47,632 bases of DNA from Treponema sp. (GTDB lineage Bacteria > Spirochaetota > Spirochaetia > Treponematales > Treponemataceae): the NCBI GenBank assembly GCA_017619795.1, contig JAFZRP010000063.1, positions 1 through 47,632 on the forward strand, read 5' to 3'. Shown here piece after piece: positions 40,526 through 47,632 of the stretch; within the stretch, counting starts at the first letter, position 1, and each line of letters begins with the position of its first letter. The position numbers were made by a program, and so were the translations under genes. Below the pieces are notes generated by a model. The model saw only the letters and a program-made list of their open reading frames with translations, had not been told where the DNA came from and searched no databases.

Positions 40526-41944
40526 ATGAGTTATGATGTAATGTCTAGCAAAGCAGAGGATTTCATTAACGATGAAGAAATCCTTGAAACACTTGATTAT
40601 GCCGAAAAGCACAAAACTGACGAAAAGCTGATTACCAGTATTCTGGAGGAGGCTGCAAAGTGCAACGGACTTAATCACCGGGAAGCAGCGGTATTGCTTG
40701 CGTGCGAGGTGCCGGAGCTTAACAAAAAAATCGAAAATCTTGCAAAGGAAATAAAGCTAAAGTTCTATGGCAACCGAATTGTAATGTTTGCACCGCTGTA
40801 TCTTTCAAACTACTGTATAAACGGCTGTACCTATTGTCCTTACCACGGATCAAATCGCCACATTCCCCGCAAAAAGCTTTCTCAGGAAGAAATCCGCCAG
40901 GAGGTAATTGCCCTTCAGAATATGGGACACAAGCGTCTTGCAATCGAAGCAGGTGAGGATCCTAAAAACAATCCGATTGAATACATTATCGACTCAATCA
41001 AAACTATTTATTCGATTAAACACAAGAATGGTGCAATCCGCAGAGTAAATGTAAATATTGCCGCTACAACTGTAGAAAACTATAAACGCCTGAAGGATGC
41101 TGAAATCGGTACGTATATCCTCTTCCAGGAAACTTACAACAAAAAGCGCTACGAACAGCTTCACCCAACTGGTCCAAAGTCTGATTATGCTTACCACACA
41201 GAAGCTATGGACCGTGCAATGGATGGTGGAATTGATGATGTTGGCTGCGGTGTTCTTTATGGACTTGGAACTTACAAATACGAGTTTGTTGGTCAGCTTA
41301 TGCACGCCGAGCATCTTGAGGCGGCAAAGGGCTGTGGACCGCACACAATTTCTGTTCCAAGGCTTCGTGCTGCAGACGGCGTAGATCCTGCTCTTTTCCC
41401 GGATGCGATTGATGATGAAACTTTTGCTAAAATTGTAGCCTGCATTCGAATTGCGGTTCCTTATACCGGAATGATTGTTTCTACCCGCGAATCTCAGAAG
41501 TCTCGCGAAAGAGTTCTTGCGCTTGGTGTAAGCCAGATTAGTGGCGGCAGCCGTACAAGTGTAGGTGGATATTGCGAGGAAGAACGCCCTGAAGATACTG
41601 CTCAGTTTGATGTCAGTGACCGCCGAACTCTGGATGAGGTTTTAAACTGGCTTATGAAGATGGATTATGTTCCTTCGTTCTGTACTGCCTGTTACCGCGC
41701 CGGACGAACCGGAGACAGATTTATGTCACTTGTAAAATCTGGTCAGATTGCAAACTGCTGTCATCCGAATGCGCTTATGACCCTCAAGGAATATCTTGAA
41801 GATTATGCTTCTCCTGAAACAAAGCAGATTGGAGACAAGCTTATTGAAAAAGAACTTTTAACAATTCCAAACGAGCTTGTTCGCGAACGCTGCATTCAGT
41901 ATCTCAAGGAAGAAGTAAACGGCAAACGCGATTTCAGATTTTAA
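40526..41944 (+). CDS. hydG: [FeFe]-hydrogenase H-cluster radical SAM maturase HydG
   Basis: A 472-aa radical SAM enzyme. The SAM-cluster motif CINGCTYC (Cys97, 101, 104) and the C-terminal second-cluster motif CTACYRAGRTGDRF ... NCC (about 384-410) are both present. HydG splits tyrosine to give the CO and CN ligands of the H-cluster. The start has a GGAGG site and follows the TM1266 gene by 64 nt. HydE and the hydrogenase itself are not in the window. Confidence 0.93.
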   Translation: MSYDVMSSKAEDFINDEEILETLDYAEKHKTDEKLITSILEEAAKCNGLNHREAAVLLACEVPELNKKIENLAKEIKLKFYGNRIVMFAPLYLSNYCINGCTYCPYHGSNRHIPRKKLSQEEIRQEVIALQNMGHKRLAIEAGEDPKNNPIEYIIDSIKTIYSIKHKNGAIRRVNVNIAATTVENYKRLKDAEIGTYILFQETYNKKRYEQLHPTGPKSDYAYHTEAMDRAMDGGIDDVGCGVLYGLGTYKYEFVGQLMHAEHLEAAKGCGPHTISVPRLRAADGVDPALFPDAIDDETFAKIVACIRIAVPYTGMIVSTRESQKSRERVLALGVSQISGGSRTSVGGYCEEERPEDTAQFDVSDRRTLDEVLNWLMKMDYVPSFCTACYRAGRTGDRFMSLVKSGQIANCCHPNALMTLKEYLEDYASPETKQIGDKLIEKELLTIPNELVRERCIQYLKEEVNGKRDFRF

Positions 41945-41984
41945 CTATTCCGAACTTGTTTTGGAACCTTAAAGGGAGTCAGCT

Positions 41985-43211
41985 ATGGAAGTATCAAAAG
42001 GACAGAGACTTTATATAGGTATTTTTGGAAACACAAACAGCGGTAAATCCTCGCTTATGAATATGCTAGTCGGGCAGAGTTTTTCGATTGTTTCGGACGT
42101 TTCGGGCACAACTACCGATTCCGTTCAGAAAAATATGGAGCTTCCCGGAATAGGGCCTGCTGTCTTTATTGATACTGCCGGTTTTAATGATGAGTCTGAA
42201 CTTGGTAACAAAAGGTTAGCTAAAACTTACGAAGCGCTTTCAAAGTGTGACATAATTCTTGCTGTGATTTCGATGGAGGAGCTGCGAGATGTTGAAAAGG
42301 TCATTCAAACAGATGGCTTTCAAAAGCTGATTGCAAGCAAGAAACCGATTGTTTGGGTAATCACAAAGGCGGAGTGTGAAGCGGGTGATGAAGTGCAGAA
42401 CGAGTTGGCGGTACAGATTAAGTCCACGTTACAACAAATTGAATTGTTCAAAAATAATCCCCCAGTATTTGTAGATTCTGTAACAGGCAAAAACAAAGAA
42501 ACATTATTCAAGGCAATCAAGCAAAAGGTTCCTGAAGATTTTTTTGACACTTCTCTTACAGAAAAATACTGCACCCCTGGAGAAAATGTCCTTCTTGTTA
42601 TGCCGCAGGACAGTCAGGCTCCAAAAGGCCGCCTTATTTTACCGCAGGTTCAGACAATCCGCGACCTTCTGGACAGACGTGTATGCATTCACTGCTGTAC
42701 CCAGGACACTTTTTTACAGACAATTGACTCCCTCAAAAATCCGCCGGACCTCATCATCACAGACTCACAGATTTTCCCGTTTGTGCATAAAAACAAGCCT
42801 GCTGCTTCACGTCTTTCTTCCTTTTCAATTTTAATGGCCGCTTACAAAGGTGATATTGAACTTTTTGTTCAGGGCGCAAAAGCAATCAAAAATCTTACAG
42901 ACAGCTCCCGGGTTTTAATTGTCGAAGCCTGTACTCACGTTCCTGCTACCGAAGATATTGGTACAGTAAAAATCCCGAACTTGCTCCGGAAAATTGCCCC
43001 GGACATTCAGATTGATTTTGCCCGCGGAACAGATTTTCCAGACCTTCCAGAAGAGCTTAAAAAGTATGATTTAATTATTCATTGCGGGGCTTGTATGTTT
43101 AACAAGGCTTATGTTCTTCAACGGCAGCACAATGCTCAAGCTTCAGCAGTTCCAATGACAAATTACGGAGTTGCAATTGCAGAGTTGAATGGGATTTTGG
43201 ATTATTTGTAA
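41985..43211 (+). CDS. hydF: [FeFe]-hydrogenase H-cluster maturation GTPase HydF
   Basis: A 408-aa three-domain protein. Residues about 10-170 are a GTPase with GNTNSGKSS (P-loop), a DTAGF switch near 58 and TKAE near 126. A dimerisation domain follows. The C-terminal Fe-S domain has CTH in VEACTHVP (about 312-319) and HCGACM (about 365-370), the [4Fe-4S] ligands. HydF is the scaffold on which the H-cluster is assembled. It follows hydG by 40 nt with a GGGAG site. Confidence 0.92.
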   Translation: MEVSKGQRLYIGIFGNTNSGKSSLMNMLVGQSFSIVSDVSGTTTDSVQKNMELPGIGPAVFIDTAGFNDESELGNKRLAKTYEALSKCDIILAVISMEELRDVEKVIQTDGFQKLIASKKPIVWVITKAECEAGDEVQNELAVQIKSTLQQIELFKNNPPVFVDSVTGKNKETLFKAIKQKVPEDFFDTSLTEKYCTPGENVLLVMPQDSQAPKGRLILPQVQTIRDLLDRRVCIHCCTQDTFLQTIDSLKNPPDLIITDSQIFPFVHKNKPAASRLSSFSILMAAYKGDIELFVQGAKAIKNLTDSSRVLIVEACTHVPATEDIGTVKIPNLLRKIAPDIQIDFARGTDFPDLPEELKKYDLIIHCGACMFNKAYVLQRQHNAQASAVPMTNYGVAIAELNGILDYL

Positions 43212-43222
43212 TATAATCTATA

Positions 43223-44143
43223 CTAATTAATCTTCCAGCGTCCATTTTCCTGAGAAAAACGTTTGGCATTTATTTCAAGTAGGCGGCCATCGTCACCGGA
43301 CATTTTTACCATATTTGTAAGAGGGTTTACTTCTGTAATGCGGAAGTTTGTTCCATCATAATAAATATGGATTCCTTCGTTTGGAAGATTGCGGCGGGCC
43401 TCGTTGTACCAGTCAAACTCGTAGGAAAGGCAGCACAAAAGTCTACCGCACTGGCCGGAGATTTTCATAGAGTTGAGCGAAAGGTTTTGGTCCTTTGCCA
43501 TTCTGATTGAAACAGGGCGCAGCTTGTCCGAAACTCCGTGGCAGCAGAATGGTCGACCGCAAACTCCAAGTCCACCTGTAATTCGGCTTTCGTCACGTAC
43601 ACCAATCTGGCGCAGCTCAATCCTCATCTTAAATACGCTAACTAAATCTTTTACAAGCTCACGGAAGTCTACACGATTATCTGAGCTGAAGAAGAAAAGA
43701 ACCTTAGGCTCGTCAAAAAGGAAATGTGTGTCTACCAGCTTCATGTCGAGCTTGTGAAGGGCAACCTTTTCCTTAAAAATCGGGAAAGCATCCTTTTCTT
43801 TTTTCTTAAGCTCATCGCGCTTAACCATATCTTCCGGTGTAGCCTTTCTATCAATCTGAACAATATCAGCCTGTTTTATACCGATAGGCTTCTTTGACTG
43901 GCCAAGAACAAGTGCAAGATCCTTTCCATAACGGGTTGGTGTAATAACATAATCACCCGGTTTAAGAGGAAAATTGTTCGGCGTTCTTGCGTACAAGGTT
44001 TCGCTGGAATATTCAAGCTTTATATGATAAAGAGGATAGTCTACAACAATATCACTTTCTATTACTTGAGATACATCACTATCTTCGAGACTTGAAAGAT
44101 TTTCGTTTTCGTTATCTATGTCTGTTTCAAAAATATCACTCAT
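43223..44143 (-). CDS. ricT: RicT/PSP1-like regulatory iron-sulfur complex subunit
   Basis: A 306-aa protein of the PSP1 C-terminal domain family. Residues about 180-240 hold the conserved Cys pairs GGLGVCGRPFCCHG and GQCGRLLCCLSYE. In Bacillus subtilis RicT (YaaT) joins RicA and RicF in a Fe-S-containing complex that affects RNase Y processing and development. The first 45 residues are acidic and not part of the family. It is last in the M23-bactofilin-YaaR-RicT series, and YaaR next to it is also its neighbour in Bacillus. Confidence 0.87.
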   Translation of the reverse strand: MSDIFETDIDNENENLSSLEDSDVSQVIESDIVVDYPLYHIKLEYSSETLYARTPNNFPLKPGDYVITPTRYGKDLALVLGQSKKPIGIKQADIVQIDRKATPEDMVKRDELKKKEKDAFPIFKEKVALHKLDMKLVDTHFLFDEPKVLFFFSSDNRVDFRELVKDLVSVFKMRIELRQIGVRDESRITGGLGVCGRPFCCHGVSDKLRPVSIRMAKDQNLSLNSMKISGQCGRLLCCLSYEFDWYNEARRNLPNEGIHIYYDGTNFRITEVNPLTNMVKMSGDDGRLLEINAKRFSQENGRWKIN

Positions 44144-44171
44144 AAAAGCACCATTTTTTTTAGTATAACAG

Positions 44172-44738
44172 TTACGATTGCATTAAGTCTATAATCAATC
44201 CTTTAATTTCATTTACTTGCGCTAACAGCTGCAAATTGTTTTTCTGGTCAATAAGCATGGCCCGTGTCATAGCATCCAGCTTTTCGTTTATTGTTGTAAC
44301 AATCATTCGCGGATCTTTTGGGCGTACTTTTTCATTGTATTTGGAGAAGAACTGCATTGGCTGCGAAACTCCATGTCGTTTTTTAGTTTTTACCTCGTAG
44401 TTATTCAATACAACAAACTCAATGAACTGCTTTACAGATTTCTTAAATTTCAAAAGGTTTTCGGTAGAGGCTGATGCTGCAACATCATTTCCTGCAAGAT
44501 CAACAGCATCTTTTAAGAATACAGCCGCATCTTCAAGCGACATTTCTGCAATTTCCGGTGGAAATCCAGCTGCTTCAATATTACTGCTGCCCTGATTTTT
44601 AGTTTTTAGAAGCTCAGAAAACTTAATTTTTTTGGAGGAATCGATTTTTTCCTTTTTGCTCTCTTTTGCTGCCTGACTTGTGGCATTCTGAAGTCCACCG
44701 TAATAAGTTGAAGCGCCAAGAGGGTTTATATCGCTCAT
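44172..44738 (-). CDS. YaaR family protein (DUF327)
   Basis: A 188-aa soluble helical protein matching YaaR/DUF327: a central LLKFKKSVKQFIEFVVLNNYEV (two parts around 107-128) and the C-terminal PRMIVTTINEKLDAMTRAML. The family function is unknown; in Bacillus it lies between tmk-like genes and holB/yaaT. Its ATG overlaps the end of the bactofilin gene (44735-44738), so the two are coupled. Confidence 0.8.
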   Translation of the reverse strand: MSDINPLGASTYYGGLQNATSQAAKESKKEKIDSSKKIKFSELLKTKNQGSSNIEAAGFPPEIAEMSLEDAAVFLKDAVDLAGNDVAASASTENLLKFKKSVKQFIEFVVLNNYEVKTKKRHGVSQPMQFFSKYNEKVRPKDPRMIVTTINEKLDAMTRAMLIDQKNNLQLLAQVNEIKGLIIDLMQS

Positions 44739-45148
44739 GCAAGCACTACCTTTTCTTTTATAGCCTTTGACTGAAGATATTTATCGGTTTCTGTCTGATA
44801 GCGCTCAGAATCCCTGATGGAAATGCAGTGACCGTGGAAGGTAGATTTGTCTTCAATCTGAACTTTATGAGAAAGAATGTCGCCAATTACAACAGCGTTC
44901 GAAAGAAGCTTTACGTTTTCTGCTGCATGGACATTTCCAAGAATAATTCCACCGATTATAACAGATTTTGCTTTAAGATTTCCCTGGATTCTTGCGTTTT
45001 CGCCGATTATGACATTTCCGTCTGTTTCAAGGTTGCCATCAATATCACCATCTATACGAATAAATCCATTTATATGAACATCACCGGAAATAGAAGAACC
45101 ACTTCCAATAATTGTATTTATTGATATATCATCAATTTTAAGAGCCAT
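44735..45148 (-). CDS. Bactofilin
   Basis: A 137-aa polymer-forming cytoskeletal protein. The core (about residues 13-105) is a right-handed beta-helix of repeated six-to-seven-residue turns: DVHINGFIRIDGDIDGNLETDG and GENARIQGNLKAKS are clear examples. Bactofilins form filaments without nucleotides and often direct peptidoglycan hydrolases to fixed sites. The gene begins 7 nt after the M23 peptidase stop, a known partner arrangement, and has an AGG-type ribosome-binding site. Confidence 0.9.
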   Translation of the reverse strand: MALKIDDISINTIIGSGSSISGDVHINGFIRIDGDIDGNLETDGNVIIGENARIQGNLKAKSVIIGGIILGNVHAAENVKLLSNAVVIGDILSHKVQIEDKSTFHGHCISIRDSERYQTETDKYLQSKAIKEKVVLA

Positions 45149-45154
45149 AATAAC

Positions 45155-46183
45155 CTATTTGTTTGTGAGTTTGATATTGATGTATTTAGCAGGGTCAACA
45201 ACATCAGAACCAATATGAACTTCGTAGTGAAGGTGAGGACCTGTTGAAACGCCTGTATTTCCTACATAGCCGATAATATCGCCCTGTTCTACAAGCTGTC
45301 CCTTCTGGACTCTGTAATTGTTAAGATGTGCGTAACGCGTGTAAATACCATGATTATGTTTAATTACGACAAAGTTTCCAAAGGATTTGTCAAAGGCAAC
45401 TGTTACAACCTGTCCTGAGGCGGTTGCCATTACAGGGTCACCGGCGCGCCAGGTAGAAAAGTCAATTCCCTTATGAATGTACCACTGGTTGGTATAAGGA
45501 TGAAGGTTTGGTCCAAAAGCCATTGAAATATGCAGGTTAGGACTCTTTATAGGACAAATGCTTGGAATCTCTGTAAAGAGTGACTGCTGGGTCTTAAGCA
45601 TTTTTCCAATCTGCTCAATAGGTTCAACTGCGCCTTCAAGGTAAGAAGTAAGCTCCTGAATGTCCTGAAGCTCTCTTGCTGTACCAGTAACAGTTTCTTT
45701 TGTGCTGAACAAAGAAGACAAGTCGCTGTTGTTCAGTGATGTATCTGTTTTATTTTCAACCTGGTCAATACCAAGTAATGATAATGACTGTGAAAGTGAT
45801 GTCTGGAAGCGTTTTGCTGCCTGGAAAAGGTTTGCATTCTCATCTCGGAGCTGGTCAAGACTTGCAAGAGTCTCCCGGTTCTGATTCATAAGGCTGCTGA
45901 TTTCCATGTTTGCAGAAATTGAATGACGGTTAAAATATATAAACGACGAAATTATGCCTACTGTAAGACATCCGCTGAGAATGAACGCAAAAACATTTGT
46001 CTGAATGTTAATGACCTTTCCCTGTGAGTGAGGAACGATCATAATAGTTAATTTATTGTCGAAAATCTTGAATATTTTTACAAAGAAAAGCCCGATTGCC
46101 TTAAATGCGTTACCAATTTTCTTGGTGAGGCTTGAGGCAAAGATTTTCTCAATTTTTTTAACTGTTTTTTGTGTTCTGGACAT
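45155..46183 (-). CDS. M23/LytM-family cell-wall metallopeptidase with membrane anchor
   Basis: A 342-aa envelope protein. A membrane segment lies at about residues 64-85 (VFAFILSGCLTVGIISSFIYF), a coiled coil at about 95-130 and 165-195, and a LytM peptidase domain at about 215-335. Zn ligands are visible in HKGIDF (HxxxD) and HLHYEVH (HxH). Such enzymes cut peptidoglycan cross-links; the neighbouring bactofilin is likely to position it. GGAG is the ribosome-binding site. Confidence 0.9.
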   Translation of the reverse strand: MSRTQKTVKKIEKIFASSLTKKIGNAFKAIGLFFVKIFKIFDNKLTIMIVPHSQGKVINIQTNVFAFILSGCLTVGIISSFIYFNRHSISANMEISSLMNQNRETLASLDQLRDENANLFQAAKRFQTSLSQSLSLLGIDQVENKTDTSLNNSDLSSLFSTKETVTGTARELQDIQELTSYLEGAVEPIEQIGKMLKTQQSLFTEIPSICPIKSPNLHISMAFGPNLHPYTNQWYIHKGIDFSTWRAGDPVMATASGQVVTVAFDKSFGNFVVIKHNHGIYTRYAHLNNYRVQKGQLVEQGDIIGYVGNTGVSTGPHLHYEVHIGSDVVDPAKYINIKLTNK

Positions 46184-46219
46184 TCGAACTCCAAAATTAT
46201 ATTTTTTCTATAACTCAAA

Positions 46220-46248
46220 ATTATAGCATAGATAGAAAAGACAGTCAA
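46220..46248 (-). promoter_or_regulatory. Promoter of the M23-bactofilin-yaaR-ricT operon
   Basis: TTGACT (46248-46243), 17 nt, TGC-TATAAT (46225-46220) on the minus strand: an almost consensus promoter with extended -10, giving a leader of about 30 nt before the ATG at 46183. Confidence 0.75.
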
Positions 46249-46373
46249 ATTATTGTTTTTTTGGGTTTACAATCCGATTTAATTTGACGGCAATCTAATC
46301 CTATGATATCTTTATCGGTAGAACTAAATTGTTTATTTAGCATTAAAGAATCTTATCCTTAGGAAGAAAAGCC

Positions 46374-47150
46374 ATGAAGTTTTTTGATACTCACGCTCAC
46401 ATCGGGCTTATTTACGATGATCCAATTGAGCAGTTACGCGTTATTCAGCAGGCTAAGCAGGCCGGAGTTGCTAGAATTATTAGCATTAACAACAGCCTTA
46501 TGGACTTTCCAAAGGTTTACAACAACCTTAAGTCTGTTTCTGGAATTTACCATGCTGTAGGGGTTGCGCCTTCCGAGGTGACAAATCCAGGTTCTGATTG
46601 GATTTCTACAATTGAGAAGAATCTGGAATTACCAAGAGTTGTCGCAGTAGGTGAAACTGGCCTTGATTATTATAAACAGTTTGGAGATAAACGTTCTCAG
46701 ATAGAATTATTCATTACTCAGCTTGAAATTGCACAGGCTCATGGTCTGCCGGTTATTATTCATAATCGTGATGCAGGAAAAGATGTTTACGATGTTCTTA
46801 CAGAAAGACTTCCTGATGCAGGTGCTATTCTTCACTGTTATTCTGAGGATGCTGAATATGCACAGAAGTGTCTTGATAAAAATATCTGGTTCAGCTTTGC
46901 AGGAAACCTTACTTACAGAAATGCCCGAAACCTGCACGAAACAGTTTTAAATATTCCTGTTGATCGCATTTTGATTGAAACTGAAAGTCCGTTTATGATT
47001 CCGGCTGAATACCGTGAGCGCAAACGAACAATGCCGGCTTATCTGCCGTCTACAGCTAAGTTCCTTGCCGAAATGCTCGATATGGATCTGGAAGAACTGA
47101 GCGTACAGCTCTGGAAGAACAGCTGCAAGGCATTCAACTTACCAGAATAA
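46374..47150 (+). CDS. TatD-family metal-dependent hydrolase/DNase
   Basis: A 258-aa TIM-barrel hydrolase. The HxH pair is in DTHAHIG (about 5-10), with GETGLDYY near 91, IIHNRD near 127 and LHCYSED near 153. The C-terminal metal motif ETDxP reads ETESPF (Asp to Glu) and the early GxHP motif reads GVAP, so two usual positions differ. TatD proteins act as 3'-exonucleases or deoxyribonucleases; the real substrate here is unknown. dusB begins one base after the stop, so the two are in one transcript. The promoter is not clear. Confidence 0.82.
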   Translation: MKFFDTHAHIGLIYDDPIEQLRVIQQAKQAGVARIISINNSLMDFPKVYNNLKSVSGIYHAVGVAPSEVTNPGSDWISTIEKNLELPRVVAVGETGLDYYKQFGDKRSQIELFITQLEIAQAHGLPVIIHNRDAGKDVYDVLTERLPDAGAILHCYSEDAEYAQKCLDKNIWFSFAGNLTYRNARNLHETVLNIPVDRILIETESPFMIPAEYRERKRTMPAYLPSTAKFLAEMLDMDLEELSVQLWKNSCKAFNLPE

Positions 47151-47632
47151 ATGGCTCTTTATCACCCGGTAAAAATTGGAAATGTTGAATTAAAAGGTAA
47201 TCTCTTTCTGGCGCCGGTTGCTGGGTACAGCGATTCGGCGTTTCGGTCTGTCTGCGTGGAAAACGGAGCGTGCTTTACTTATACCGAAATGGTTAGCGCC
47301 GAAGCTCTGGTACGGAAAAATCTTAAAACTGAAACGCTTATGGCTCGCGCTTTTAACGAAAAAGCATATGCTGTACAGATTTTTGGCGGAGAAGAGCAGG
47401 TTATGGCTGAGGCTGCGCGAATTGTACTTGAAAAAACTCACTGCGAGGTTATTGATATTAACTGCGGTTGTCCTGTGCCAAAAATCATTAAGTCCGGGGC
47501 TGGTTCTGAGCTAACGCGTGATCCAGAAAAGCTGTACAGAATTGCGAAAGCGGTTGTAGATACGGCAGGTCCAACTCCGGTTACGGTAAAAATCCGCTCT
47601 GGTTGGGACAGCCAGCATATCACGTGGAAGGA
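47151..47632 (+). CDS. dusB: tRNA-dihydrouridine synthase DusB-like, N-terminal part (3' truncated)
   Basis: A frame starting at ATG 47151 runs to the window edge without a stop (about 160 codons). It has the flavin-binding start PVAGYSDSAFR, the EMVSAEALVR block, AVQIFGGEE and the catalytic NCGCPVPKI with its Cys. This is the typical Dus core, closest to DusB. It begins directly after the tatD stop. The rest of the gene, with the helical RNA-binding domain, is outside the window. Confidence 0.9.
   Translation, partial: MALYHPVKIGNVELKGNLFLAPVAGYSDSAFRSVCVENGACFTYTEMVSAEALVRKNLKTETLMARAFNEKAYAVQIFGGEEQVMAEAARIVLEKTHCEVIDINCGCPVPKIIKSGAGSELTRDPEKLYRIAKAVVDTAGPTPVTVKIRSGWDSQHITWK

Noticed and set aside
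1..47632. tRNA or rRNA genes and insertion sequences.
   Set aside because: No cloverleaf or rRNA sequence was recognised and no transposase-like protein is encoded. A tRNAscan and ISfinder search would be decisive.

Overview
The window reads as chromosome of a host-associated anaerobic spirochaete, most likely a gut or rumen Treponema. This is an inference from several things together: moderate-to-low GC; a hydrogenase-maturation pair (HydG, HydF) with its TM1266-type regulator; an NfnAB-type electron-bifurcating transhydrogenase; a FlgM anti-sigma factor; a bactofilin/LytM/YaaR/RicT operon; two large spirochaete-like lipoproteins; and small nucleotide-cyclase and HDOD signalling proteins. 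No rRNA, tRNA, insertion sequence or CRISPR array is visible.

Layout. Positions 1-2468: the end of a sugar-type ABC solute-binding protein and two tandem YesL-like (DUF624) membrane proteins. 2529-5781: lipid and nucleotide housekeeping (acyltransferase, PurO-like IMP cyclohydrolase, phosphatidylserine synthase, TIGR02757 protein). 5789-9060 is an AT-rich accessory segment: a Cro/CI regulator with palindromic operators, a large FGE-domain lipoprotein, and a complete type III toxin-antitoxin locus. In that locus a strong promoter is followed by two 50-nt repeats that fold as covarying H-type pseudoknots, then an intrinsic terminator, then a 148-aa ToxN/CptN/TenpN-like endoribonuclease toxin. 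9162-14400: ECF transporter S component, TrkA/TrkH potassium uptake, and a GHKL-HDOD signalling fusion. 14417-19015 (mostly minus strand): TrmH-type methylase, an iron-ADH homologue that has lost its metal and nucleotide motifs, FlgM, RsmI, an unknown protein and a small class III cyclase. 19103-24131: small acidic protein, divergent dicarboxylate/amino-acid symporter, PilZ-like protein and Tex. 24263-28281: an unknown lipoprotein/exported protein pair. 28369-31571: NfnAB and a GerMN protein. 31573-34473 (minus): an exported protein and ProRS.

34497-40058 is a second accessory segment. It holds a purine-rich repeat tract, a GC-rich palindromic block, a BcgI-like restriction-modification pair (nuclease-methylase fusion plus a two-TRD specificity subunit whose start is out of frame), a divergent Cro/CI regulator that looks like its controller, and an AAA_14/DUF4143 ATPase under a promoter with inverted repeats. 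40216-43211 is the TM1266-HydG-HydF operon. 43223-46183 (minus) is the M23-bactofilin-YaaR-RicT operon. 46374-47632 holds TatD and the start of a DusB that runs off the window.

Recurring theme: several genes (trkA, the HDOD gene, trmH, rsmI, the 18320 gene, the symporter, and less exactly tex and proS) have a TATAAT-like -10 box ending only 5-9 nt before the start codon and no Shine-Dalgarno sequence, which suggests leaderless transcripts. The strongest candidate for an undescribed system is the type III toxin-antitoxin locus at 8433-9060. The NfnAB pair and the hydrogenase maturases fit a ferredoxin/H2-based fermentative metabolism.
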